7,109 nt of DNA from Thermoplasmata archaeon (GTDB lineage Archaea; Thermoplasmatota; Thermoplasmata; Thermoplasmatales; Thermoplasmataceae), in the NCBI GenBank assembly GCA_021826765.1, contig JAKAYK010000047.1, positions 1 to 7,109 on the forward strand, given 5' to 3'. The notes beneath the pieces were generated by a model. That model was not told where the DNA came from. It saw nothing but the letters and a program-made list of their open reading frames with translations, and searched no databases. The first letter of the stretch is position 1. Each line of letters starts with the position of its first letter. Shown one piece after another: positions 1 through 5,890 of the stretch. Both the position numbers and the translations under genes were made by a program.

Positions 1-264
1 GTGTGTTGCAAGATTCACCTTTTTGCCCTGTTCAATGAATCCTCTGATCAAATTTTCAACCGTATTCTCACCAAACAGTTTCCAAGAGTCATACACGCTC
101 AGGTTTATCACGTCATCTTTCGGGAAGAAGGGCCTCAGACTCTCCCTTATGTAATCACCTGATAGGACAATATTGATTCCAAGTTCCCTGGCAATGTAAC
201 CAGAAATGCTCGTCTTTCCGACTCCAGGAACGCCACCTATGAGAAGGACGTATGATTTGCTCAT
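1..264 (-). CDS. P-loop kinase, 2-phosphoglycerate kinase-like (3' end cut by window edge)
   Basis: The first 88 codons of a nucleotide-binding kinase are visible; the rest lies beyond base 1. A Walker A loop GGVPGVGKT (residues 10-18) follows an N-terminal beta strand. It is followed by SGDYIRE (about 35-41), a YDSW motif (about 57-60) and GFIEQGKKVN (about 75-84). From memory, this order resembles archaeal 2-phosphoglycerate kinase, where the P-loop is followed by a TD-IRE element, a Y-x-[AS]-W element and a G-x-x-x-Q helix. That family phosphorylates 2-phosphoglycerate to 2,3-bisphosphoglycerate in the cytosol. The ATG overlaps the stop of the upstream gene (ATGA) and has a good Shine-Dalgarno, so the start is well supported and translation is probably coupled. 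The substrate-binding and lid regions are not in the window, so a different small-molecule kinase remains possible. The kinase fold is near certain; the substrate is tentative. Confidence 0.72.
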   Translation of the reverse strand, partial: MSKSYVLLIGGVPGVGKTSISGYIARELGINIVLSGDYIRESLRPFFPKDDVINLSVYDSWKLFGENTVENLIRGFIEQGKKVNLATH

Positions 265-938
265 ATATGATCACCCATAAGTTCCATAACATCCCTTGTA
301 TCTATGACATAGCTGAAACGGGATATCATTTCCAAGGCGTTGAAATGCCTCATTTCCCATGGGCTGGATACGCCATCTGAAAGCACTATAGGCAGGAAAC
401 CACGATCTGCTGCGATCATAACGTTATACATGATATCTATCTCGGTATTGAACCCGGTGAATATTATATTTTCCCTGAATCCCTGCATATCTTCATCCAT
501 GGAATCGAACAGAGACATGGTTCCGCACTTTATTTGTGAATTCCTGCTCATGTTCCTGAATTCCCTCTCAAATTCCATTTCCATTTCTGTGGCCCCCCTT
601 CTGGAATGTATCTTTCTCCTGTTTTCCATATACATCCTGAACTCTTCACTTTTTCCACTGTAAATTGACTCTGGAAGTATGAAACTTATTGGCTTCACAG
701 GAATTTTTTTCATGAGATCCTGCATATAATGGAATGCAGTGATAAATTCCATCTTGGAGAAACAGGATTCAAACCTGTCAGGCGTGCAGTTGATCTCAAT
801 AAATGTGAAATTTCCTTCTGAAATGATATTTGCAACCTCTTTTCCCAGAACCATAAGAGTGTATACTACCGCGGCATTAAAAAATTGCCTGAAGAAATAG
901 GATTGGGACCTATTTCTGGACTTTGTCTGCCTGTGCAA
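261..938 (-). CDS. Divergent isochorismatase-fold (cysteine hydrolase superfamily) protein, catalytic residues altered
   Basis: The C-terminal half has the isochorismatase-like pattern. There is a lysine segment IKCGTMSLFDS (residues about 136-146, K137), a strand ending in FTGFNTEID (160-168), then AADRGF (176-181) and VLSDGVSS (185-192), with an E-x-x-H-F-x-A-L helix after it. In active family members a Cys sits where D168 stands, and a D-x-Q motif near the N-terminus supplies the catalytic Asp. Here the nearest match is RSQSYF (10-15), with Arg in place of Asp. The preceding hydrophobic strand is absent and the region before K137 is longer than usual. The substrate is unknown and the protein may be non-catalytic or have a changed mechanism. 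The start is uncertain: TTG at 938 overlaps the DedA gene by 29 nt, while the first ATG is at 854 (197 residues, 55-nt gap) and would drop the RSQSYF segment. No convincing Shine-Dalgarno precedes either. The stop overlaps the next ATG. Confidence 0.62.
   Translation of the reverse strand: MHRQTKSRNRSQSYFFRQFFNAAVVYTLMVLGKEVANIISEGNFTFIEINCTPDRFESCFSKMEFITAFHYMQDLMKKIPVKPISFILPESIYSGKSEEFRMYMENRRKIHSRRGATEMEMEFEREFRNMSRNSQIKCGTMSLFDSMDEDMQGFRENIIFTGFNTEIDIMYNVMIAADRGFLPIVLSDGVSSPWEMRHFNALEMISRFSYVIDTRDVMELMGDHI
270..275 (-). promoter_or_regulatory. Shine-Dalgarno site for the 2-phosphoglycerate kinase-like gene
   Basis: GGTGAT on the minus strand lies 5 nt before the ATG at 264 and inside the last codons of the upstream gene. 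It matches the archaeal anti-Shine-Dalgarno core and fixes the start codon of the kinase-like gene. Confidence 0.65.
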
Positions 939-1587
939 TACTGTTTGCTGACTTGTTCCTCAATTTGATGTACACATATATGAGCACAAGGAATGCCAGT
1001 GCAAGAGCGGCATATGTGTAATCATTGAACAGGGCAAGTATGTTCTGCCAGTTGCTTCCAAGGATGAATCCAAGATATATGAGCATGGAATCCCAGAGCA
1101 CAGCGCCCAAAAAGGTAAGGATGAAAAATTTCCAGAAATTCATCCTTGCAAGTCCTGCAGGTATGGATATGAATGTCCTGAAAACAGGCACGAGCCTTGT
1201 AAGGAATACAGAGGCTGCACCATACTTCTCAAACCATTTCTCTGTTTTTGACAGGGCCCTCTCGTCAAGCTTTATGTATTTTCCAAGCCTCAATACTGCA
1301 GGCCTTCCACCATAGTAACCTATGGCATAGGCTGTACCTGCTCCCACGGCATTTCCAAGGCTGCCTGCAATCAGTGCAAGCATATATGCCGGTATTCCTG
1401 CATAAACAGGAAGCTGGTTCGTCAGTGCAAGATATCCTGAAAAAGCCATTATGACTTCAGATGGCACGGGAAGAAGCAATCCTTCCAGAAACATCAGGAA
1501 AAATATTCCGGGATAGTTGAAATCCCGGATTATCATAATGGTCAGGTTTACCACATACTCTATCAGTGATGTAATTACAGATGTCAT
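910..1587 (-). CDS. DedA-family (VTT domain) integral membrane protein
   Basis: A 225-residue hydrophobic protein, about the usual DedA length. Family signatures are visible in order: the first membrane/re-entrant region with FLEGLLLPVPSE (residues 33-44, conserved acidic E35 and a PxPSE turn), GSLGNAVGAGTAYAIGYYGGR (75-95), an amphipathic stretch with K-W-F-E-K-Y-G (117-123), and FLTRLVPVFRTF followed by IPAG (128-145) carrying the conserved arginines R131 and R137. Further membrane segments lie at about 152-177 and 188-207, and a charged tail ends the protein. DedA proteins are transporter-like; characterised members act in undecaprenyl-phosphate or phospholipid flipping and in envelope homeostasis. 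An archaeal member could handle polyprenyl-phosphate carriers, but that is inference. The ATG directly abuts the stop of the dCMP deaminase gene (TGAATG), and a purine-rich AGAGGA lies 7 nt upstream. Confidence 0.9.
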   Translation of the reverse strand: MTSVITSLIEYVVNLTIMIIRDFNYPGIFFLMFLEGLLLPVPSEVIMAFSGYLALTNQLPVYAGIPAYMLALIAGSLGNAVGAGTAYAIGYYGGRPAVLRLGKYIKLDERALSKTEKWFEKYGAASVFLTRLVPVFRTFISIPAGLARMNFWKFFILTFLGAVLWDSMLIYLGFILGSNWQNILALFNDYTYAALALAFLVLIYVYIKLRNKSANSIAQADKVQK

Positions 1588-2103
1588 TCAATGTTCCTCT
1601 TCAGTTTTCTTTATGTTTTTTTCGAACAGTCCTATAATGTCTTCAGAAGTCATCCTGAACTGTCTTGTTACAAGTTTTCCCTCAAGCAGCATGAGTTGCG
1701 AAAGTTCATCAGGATATCCTTCTGCATAAACAATCTCCCTGATCATGGAATTCATTATCATCTTTGCGCAGACCACACAGGGATGTGTTGTGGTATAGAT
1801 GATGGAATCCCTTATGCTTATTCCATGGACTGCAGCCTGTATAATGGCATTCTGTTCAGCATGCAATCCCCGGCAGAGTTCATGCCTTTCACCGGATGGC
1901 ACGTGCATGTCCACTCTGATGCAACTGACAACGTCACAGTGAACGGAACCAGAAGGGGGGCCATTGTAGCCTGTGGCAAGCACATGCTTGTCCCTGACAA
2001 TGACTGCACCCACTCCCCTGCGAACACAGTTCGACCTCAGGGCAGCGAAATGGGCCATGCCCATAAAATACTGGTCCCATGTTGGCTGGCGCTGTTCTGC
2101 CAC
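1588..2103 (-). CDS. Deoxycytidylate (dCMP) deaminase, zinc-dependent
   Basis: A 171-residue cytidine/deoxycytidylate deaminase-fold protein. Catalytic zinc motif: HAEQNAI (H81, with E83 as proton shuttle) and PCVVCAK (C109, C112). GYNGPPSG (45-52), HCDVVSC (55-61) and SGERHELCRG (70-79) are typical of the dCMP deaminase/ComEB branch rather than of nucleoside or tRNA deaminases. The enzyme converts dCMP to dUMP, the substrate for thymidylate synthesis, in the cytosol. The chosen start is GTG at 2103, because the N-terminal W-D-x-Y-F-M helix (9-14) is a family feature and would be lost with a later start. The FBP gene stop lies 6 nt upstream and in the same frame (TGA TCC TCA GTG), which suggests translational coupling; no clear Shine-Dalgarno is seen. 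The link to FBP is positional only. Confidence 0.92.
   Translation of the reverse strand: MAEQRQPTWDQYFMGMAHFAALRSNCVRRGVGAVIVRDKHVLATGYNGPPSGSVHCDVVSCIRVDMHVPSGERHELCRGLHAEQNAIIQAAVHGISIRDSIIYTTTHPCVVCAKMIMNSMIREIVYAEGYPDELSQLMLLEGKLVTRQFRMTSEDIIGLFEKNIKKTEEEH
1595..1600 (-). promoter_or_regulatory. Shine-Dalgarno-like site for the DedA gene
   Basis: AGAGGA on the minus strand lies 7 nt before the ATG at 1587, within the end of the dCMP deaminase coding region. It is a weaker match than the GGTGAT sites elsewhere in this window, but the spacing suits a start that abuts the preceding stop. Confidence 0.4.
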
Positions 2104-2109
2104 TGAGGA

Positions 2110-3270
2110 TCAATCCATGTCCATGGTACTTGGCTTCTCGCTCTTCCTCTTTCCGGGTTCGTCCAGATCAGTAAACCTGCCGGATAACTTTTCCAGCACT
2201 TTTGGAAGTGTGGTGTATTCCATGTCCTCTTCCGGAAGCCTGTGTGGCTCGAAGGGGCCCATGCGCCTGATGTAATCTGCGATGTCGTTTGCCTTCTGCC
2301 TTGCGTTGTCGAAAGCAGGATCGTCGAACATGTCCACGGGCCCGTTCAGTTTCTTGTCCTTGTAGACAAAGCCCAGTGCTCCAACTTTTGGAGGACCGTC
2401 AAACCTGGACATTTTTGAATGCTGGAGGCCAACTGGCATAAGGGGGCCATTGAATGAGCCTCTCATCCATCCAGAAACAAGGTACGGGTGGCTGAATGCC
2501 TCCATTACCTCTCCAGAGGCAGGCAATCCAGACTGAATCCTGACAATGCCTGCAGGATCGTCCTTCCCAACATATTCTCCAGCAATGAATGAAAGTTTGT
2601 CTGTTGTGATTACAGCCACATTCTCTGAAGGAAGTTTCTCGTGATCTTCCCTCGTGAAAACTCTCTTAATGACATATCTTCCCTTGGTCCCAATGAGGGA
2701 GATAATATCATACATCTCTTCCGGGGCCTCAAGAACTATGCTCTTCGCCTTGATAATATCCCAGATCTCAAACTTGAACCCGGCATGCATGTTCTGATCT
2801 ATGACAAGACCGGGTGTGTTGAATGGATCCGCAAACATTTTGAATATAGGGTAATTGAATGCACCTGGTTCTGTTTTGTCCATCATGAATACTATGAAGG
2901 GCTCGCTCTTCCTTGGTGTAATATCCATCTCTGCTATTCCGGGGCCCATTCCCTTTATATTTCCTGAGAATGAATCCTTCAGGAGGTCCTGTCCTGCCCC
3001 ATACAATCCAAGTTTCTTTGCTATATCTGTTCCTGACCTGAAGGCGTCCCATGCAAGCTTATGCACTTCTGACGCGTTGATTCCGTTGCCATGAACCATT
3101 GTTATCTGAATATCGTCTCCAATGTGGCTGATATGGTGATCCCAGATTATTCCTTCACCCTGTTCTTTCACATGCTTTTTAACCGCTGCGACTACATCCT
3201 CATGAACTGTAGTGTGACCTGGAAGACTGCCGATATCTGCCTTAATGTGCGTGATGGTGGTTTTCATCAT
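2110..3270 (-). CDS. fbp: Fructose-1,6-bisphosphate aldolase/phosphatase, archaeal bifunctional type
   Basis: A 386-residue protein matching the archaeal FBPA/P (class V FBPase) family along its whole length. The enzyme condenses dihydroxyacetone phosphate with glyceraldehyde-3-phosphate and dephosphorylates the product to fructose-6-phosphate, making gluconeogenesis one-way. Metal and phosphate ligands are in place: D12 and H19 (KADIGSLPGH), D52/D53 (IGDDIQ), Q94-D95 (GAGQDLLKDSFSGN) and D131-K132 (MDKTEPGA). Y233 and K236 in EYVGKDDP correspond to the tyrosine and Schiff-base lysine of the aldolase step. GWMRGS, RFDGPP and the C-terminal MGPFEPHRL with MEYTTLP are further family blocks. Either of two consecutive ATG codons (3270 or 3267) can start it; relatives usually begin MKTT, so the second is equally plausible. 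It is first in a five-gene operon behind a TATA box about 23 nt upstream, which implies a leaderless mRNA. All key residues look intact. Confidence 0.97.
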   Translation of the reverse strand: MMKTTITHIKADIGSLPGHTTVHEDVVAAVKKHVKEQGEGIIWDHHISHIGDDIQITMVHGNGINASEVHKLAWDAFRSGTDIAKKLGLYGAGQDLLKDSFSGNIKGMGPGIAEMDITPRKSEPFIVFMMDKTEPGAFNYPIFKMFADPFNTPGLVIDQNMHAGFKFEIWDIIKAKSIVLEAPEEMYDIISLIGTKGRYVIKRVFTREDHEKLPSENVAVITTDKLSFIAGEYVGKDDPAGIVRIQSGLPASGEVMEAFSHPYLVSGWMRGSFNGPLMPVGLQHSKMSRFDGPPKVGALGFVYKDKKLNGPVDMFDDPAFDNARQKANDIADYIRRMGPFEPHRLPEEDMEYTTLPKVLEKLSGRFTDLDEPGKRKSEKPSTMDMD

Positions 3271-3288
3271 TTATAGATGTTAAATTGC

Positions 3289-3297
3289 TATATAAAA
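3289..3297 (-). promoter_or_regulatory. TATA box of the fbp operon
   Basis: TTTTATATA on the minus strand is centred 23-26 nt before the paired ATG codons at 3270/3267. This is the spacing of an archaeal TATA box to its transcription start, so the mRNA should be leaderless. A purine-rich AGAAACG just upstream may serve as the BRE. An AAACGTTT palindrome (3295-3302) overlaps the upstream edge of the box and could bind a regulator, though 8 bp is short. Confidence 0.7.
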
Positions 3298-3382
3298 CGT
3301 TTCTGGAAATTTGAATCATTATACGTGAGATAGGGTGTCACATGCCCTCTTGACGAAAACACATTCCAAAACATATGGAGAT

Positions 3383-3401
3383 AGCAGAATCCGATTCTCC
3401 T
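3383..3401. promoter_or_regulatory. Candidate operator: inverted repeat upstream of the acyl-CoA dehydrogenase promoter
   Basis: AGAATCCGATTCT (3386-3398) is a perfect inverted repeat with 6-nt arms around a single C. Allowing one mismatched pair extends it to 19 nt (3383-3401). It ends about 12 nt before the TATA element of the acyl-CoA dehydrogenase gene, a usual place for an archaeal activator or repressor site. The rest of the 169-nt intergenic region (3271-3439) holds the two promoters and a weaker imperfect palindrome (3332-3348); no other gene is seen there. The regulator is unknown. Confidence 0.4.
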
Positions 3402-3404
3402 CAA

Positions 3405-3420
3405 ACTTAAAATTATAAAT
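3405..3420 (+). promoter_or_regulatory. AT-rich core promoter of the acyl-CoA dehydrogenase gene
   Basis: The stretch from AACTTAAAA to TTATAAAT has its TATA-like core at 3413-3420, centred about 24 nt before the ATG at 3440. Transcription would begin at or within a few bases of the start codon, so the mRNA is probably leaderless; no Shine-Dalgarno is present before the ATG, as expected. Confidence 0.6.
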
Positions 3421-3439
3421 GTATTCATAATACAGGTAT

Positions 3440-4588
3440 ATGGCAGAAATGACACAGGAAGAGATAGATGTACTTCAATACGTCAGGAGATTTGCCGGGG
3501 AAGAGATCAGGCCACTGGCAAAAAAGATAGATGAAGAAAAGACTGTGCCTCAAAGTTTAATTAACAGGATGAAGGAACTTGGACTTTTTGCAAGTTACAT
3601 TCCAAAGGAATATGGAGGATACGGGATGAGTTTTCAGTTCCTTATGCATGCAATAGAGGAAATTTCCATGGCATGCCCAAGTACATCTCTTGTGCTTGAT
3701 GGGGCCCTCACCCTTTTTGCAGAACCGGTCCTGATGTTTGGAAGTGAAGAACTCAAGAAAAAATATCTTGGAATGGTTGCAGAAGGAACCATTGGGGGGC
3801 TTGCACTGACGGAACCTGGAGCGGGCAGCGATGCAGCAGCCATAAAAACAACTGCAGTGAAGAATGGAAACAATTACGTTATAAACGGCACGAAGATATT
3901 CATTTCAAACGGAAGGCTTGCAAAATTCTATGTTGTGGATGTGGTGACAGAACCAGGCAGGGGCCACAGGGGAATATCCACATTTGTTGTGGATGCTGAC
4001 ACACATGGCCTCAGGATATCAAGAGACATAGAAAAGCTTGGAATAAAAGGATCTTCAACAGTGGAGCTTGTTTTTGATGATGTGGAAGTTCCTGAAACAA
4101 ACATTGTTGGAAAATTGAATGAGGGATTCAGGGTCGTAATGGAAACACTGGATGCAGGCAGAATTGGCATAGCATGCCAGGCGCTTGGAATAGCAAAGGC
4201 AGCCTTCAGGGAGGCAGTGGAATATGTCCAGCAGAGGAAGCAGTTCAACCAGGCCCTTTCAAACTTTGAGGCAATCCAGTTCATGATTGCTGACATGGAG
4301 ACTTCCATAAGCGCAGCAACTCTTCTAACATACGATGCAGCAAGAAGATGGGATGAGCACCTTCCTTGCGTGAAGGAATCTTCCATGGCAAAACTCTTTG
4401 CTTCAGACACTGCAATGAAGGTCACCACAGATGCACTCCAGCTCTTTGGTGGGTATGGATACACCACTGACCTTGATGCTGAAAGGCACATGAGGGATGC
4501 GAAGATTACCCAGATTTATGAGGGGACAAACCAGATTCAGAGACTCATCATATCCAGGGAAGTGCTGAAGGAACTTTCAATCATGTGA
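3440..4588 (+). CDS. Acyl-CoA dehydrogenase (FAD-dependent)
   Basis: A 382-residue protein, the standard length for soluble short/medium-chain acyl-CoA dehydrogenases. An N-terminal alpha domain (about 1-120) is followed by the FAD/substrate signature LALTEPGAGSD (121-131), the beta domain with NGTKIFISNG (149-158) and GIKGSSTVELVFDDVEVP (201-218), and a C-terminal helical domain with RKQFNQALSNFEAIQ (266-280), LFGGYGYTTD (335-344) and YEGTNQIQR (360-368). E361 is the likely catalytic base that takes the alpha proton, in the position used by short- and medium-chain enzymes. The reaction oxidises acyl-CoA to trans-2-enoyl-CoA and passes electrons to an electron-transfer flavoprotein. Chain length or branching preference cannot be read by eye. 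The gene is single, with its own promoter and a T-tract after it; no other beta-oxidation genes flank it here. Confidence 0.96.
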   Translation: MAEMTQEEIDVLQYVRRFAGEEIRPLAKKIDEEKTVPQSLINRMKELGLFASYIPKEYGGYGMSFQFLMHAIEEISMACPSTSLVLDGALTLFAEPVLMFGSEELKKKYLGMVAEGTIGGLALTEPGAGSDAAAIKTTAVKNGNNYVINGTKIFISNGRLAKFYVVDVVTEPGRGHRGISTFVVDADTHGLRISRDIEKLGIKGSSTVELVFDDVEVPETNIVGKLNEGFRVVMETLDAGRIGIACQALGIAKAAFREAVEYVQQRKQFNQALSNFEAIQFMIADMETSISAATLLTYDAARRWDEHLPCVKESSMAKLFASDTAMKVTTDALQLFGGYGYTTDLDAERHMRDAKITQIYEGTNQIQRLIISREVLKELSIM

Positions 4589-4601
4589 TTGGAAGTGCCC
4601 A

Positions 4602-4610
4602 TTCTTTTTT
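4602..4610 (+). terminator. T-tract transcription terminator after the acyl-CoA dehydrogenase gene
   Basis: TTCTTTTTT begins 13 nt after the dehydrogenase stop codon. Archaeal RNA polymerase stops at oligo-T runs on the non-template strand without needing a hairpin, and none is obvious here. The tract lies just upstream of the gatD promoter, so it would separate the two transcription units. Confidence 0.55.
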
Positions 4611-4612
4611 CA

Positions 4613-4637
4613 TGCAAAAATAAAATATCTATTTGCA
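4613..4637 (+). promoter_or_regulatory. gatD promoter with inverted repeat around its TATA box
   Basis: A TATA-like TAAAATAT (4621-4628) is centred about 24 nt before the gatD ATG at 4649, predicting a leaderless or nearly leaderless transcript. It is bracketed by TGCAAA (4613-4618) and TTTGCA (4632-4637), a 6-nt inverted repeat with a 13-nt spacer centred on the box. The repeat could be an operator, but AT-rich DNA produces such repeats by chance. Confidence 0.5.
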
Positions 4638-4648
4638 ATCCTTAATGC

Positions 4649-5890
4649 ATGCCTGTTTATTCTAACAAAGATCAGGGAGCAAGAATAGAGTTCACTTATC
4701 ATGGCACAAGATACATTGGAACTGTTCTCGGGAAGAATGGAGATTATTATAATATCAAGATGGAGAACGGATATGATGTATTCATTATCCCTGAACAGGT
4801 GCAGATTGTCGAGGGCGCAAAGAGCCATTCTGCACCAAAGGTAAATAAGGTCAGTGTTGCAGGGGAAGGGAAGGAGATATCGCTGATCACCACTGGTGGA
4901 ACCATTGCCAGCAGGATAGATTACACAACTGGAGCCGTATTTCCATCCCTGGACATAACAGATATCACATCGAAATTCCCTTACATTGAGGAAAAATTCA
5001 GGATCAGGCATGTGGACTTCCTCAACATACTCAGCGAGAACATGGAGCCAGACATCTGGGTCCGGATTGCGGAGACAGTGGTGAAGGAGAGCAGGAGAGC
5101 AGAGGGGATTGTGATCTCCCATGGAACAGATACCATGTCCTACACTGCAGCCGCACTCGCCTTCCTGCTGAAAGAACTTTCTCTTCCTGTGATCATTACA
5201 GGTTCACAGAGAAGTTCTGACAGGCCAAGCAGTGATTCGTTTTTGAACATGGAGGGTGCAATCAATTTCGCAGGCACTCATGTGGGCGAAGTGTGCATTG
5301 CAATGCATGAAACCATGAGCGATGATAGAATAGCACTCATGAGGGGAGTGAGAACAAGAAAAATGCATTCCACCAGAAGGGATGCATTCAGAAGCATAGG
5401 TGAGAAACCAATCGGATATTTCCAGAATGGAAGAGTGGAAATTCAAGGGAATCACAGGAAACCTGATCAGTCTACCGAATTGGATGGAAAACTGGAGAAG
5501 AAGGTTGGAATGATTTATTTTCATCCGGGTATGGAGATAGAGGATCTTGAAAGATATATTGAAAAGAAAAAAGGAGTGGTGATCATGGGCACAGGCCTCG
5601 GTCACATGGCTGTGAAGTTTCTTGACACGATCAGGAACTATACTGGAAATGGTGGGAAGATACTCATGACAAGCCAGTGCATAATGGGACCTGTTAACCT
5701 TGACGTGTATGCCACAGGCAGGGAGCTTGCTGCTGCAGGTGTGACATGGGTTGAAAATATGCTTCCTGAAGTTGCCATGGTGAAAATGATGCATGTACTT
5801 GGAAATTATGAGGATGCTGACTTTGAGAGAGTCATGAGGATGAACATGAAGGGTGAGATACTCTGCAGGGAACAGGCTGGTGATCTCTGA
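4649..5890 (+). CDS. gatD: Glutamyl-tRNA(Gln) amidotransferase subunit D (asparaginase-type)
   Basis: A 413-residue protein matching archaeal GatD in length and layout. A small N-terminal beta domain (about 8-56, with YIGTVLGKNGDYYNIKMENG) precedes an L-asparaginase-type catalytic domain starting at about 76. Catalytic elements are ITTGGTIAS (80-88, nucleophile T85), SHGTDTM (157-163, T160 and D161) and the lysine in RTRKMHS (K238). MGTGLGH (about 314-320) and the C-terminal CREQ-type tail are consistent with the family. GatD releases ammonia from glutamine or asparagine, which GatE uses to amidate Glu-tRNA(Gln). The dedicated N-terminal domain separates it from free L-asparaginases. The ATG at 4649 fits the TATA spacing; another ATG at 4645 is in a different frame. 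gatE follows with no gap, as expected for subunits made in equal amounts. Confidence 0.97.
   Translation: MPVYSNKDQGARIEFTYHGTRYIGTVLGKNGDYYNIKMENGYDVFIIPEQVQIVEGAKSHSAPKVNKVSVAGEGKEISLITTGGTIASRIDYTTGAVFPSLDITDITSKFPYIEEKFRIRHVDFLNILSENMEPDIWVRIAETVVKESRRAEGIVISHGTDTMSYTAAALAFLLKELSLPVIITGSQRSSDRPSSDSFLNMEGAINFAGTHVGEVCIAMHETMSDDRIALMRGVRTRKMHSTRRDAFRSIGEKPIGYFQNGRVEIQGNHRKPDQSTELDGKLEKKVGMIYFHPGMEIEDLERYIEKKKGVVIMGTGLGHMAVKFLDTIRNYTGNGGKILMTSQCIMGPVNLDVYATGRELAAAGVTWVENMLPEVAMVKMMHVLGNYEDADFERVMRMNMKGEILCREQAGDL
5879..5884 (+). promoter_or_regulatory. Shine-Dalgarno site for gatE
   Basis: GGTGAT inside the last codons of gatD ends 6 nt before the gatE ATG, which directly abuts the gatD stop (TGAATG). 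It is the same hexamer as before the kinase-like gene at 264, and it supports the ATG at 5891 over a later in-frame ATG at residue 9. Confidence 0.65.

Noticed and set aside
1591..2106. Plus-strand open frame of 171 codons exactly opposite the dCMP deaminase gene
   Set aside because: Mirror of the real gene: the deaminase strand has the full zinc motifs, while the antisense protein has no recognisable domain, promoter or ribosome site.
3332..3348. Imperfect 17-nt palindrome with AGGG/CCCT ends between the divergent promoters
   Set aside because: Only six of eight pairs form even when a wobble is counted, so it is too weak to list as a site by itself; mentioned only as context.
3928..4491. 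Minus-strand open frame of 187 codons inside the acyl-CoA dehydrogenase gene
   Set aside because: Lies wholly within a strongly recognised gene; the Ser/Ala-rich product fits a codon-bias shadow.
4610..5122. Minus-strand open frame of 170 codons across the gatD promoter and 5' half of gatD
   Set aside because: It covers the well-placed gatD promoter and N-terminal domain on the other strand and shows no recognisable family feature.
5204..5794. Minus-strand open frame of 196 codons inside gatD
   Set aside because: His/Cys-rich translation without domain features, opposite catalytic GatD sequence; antisense shadow.
4649..5890. Free cytosolic L-asparaginase as an alternative call for gatD
   Set aside because: The added N-terminal domain, the length of 413 residues and the directly abutting gatE identify it as GatD.
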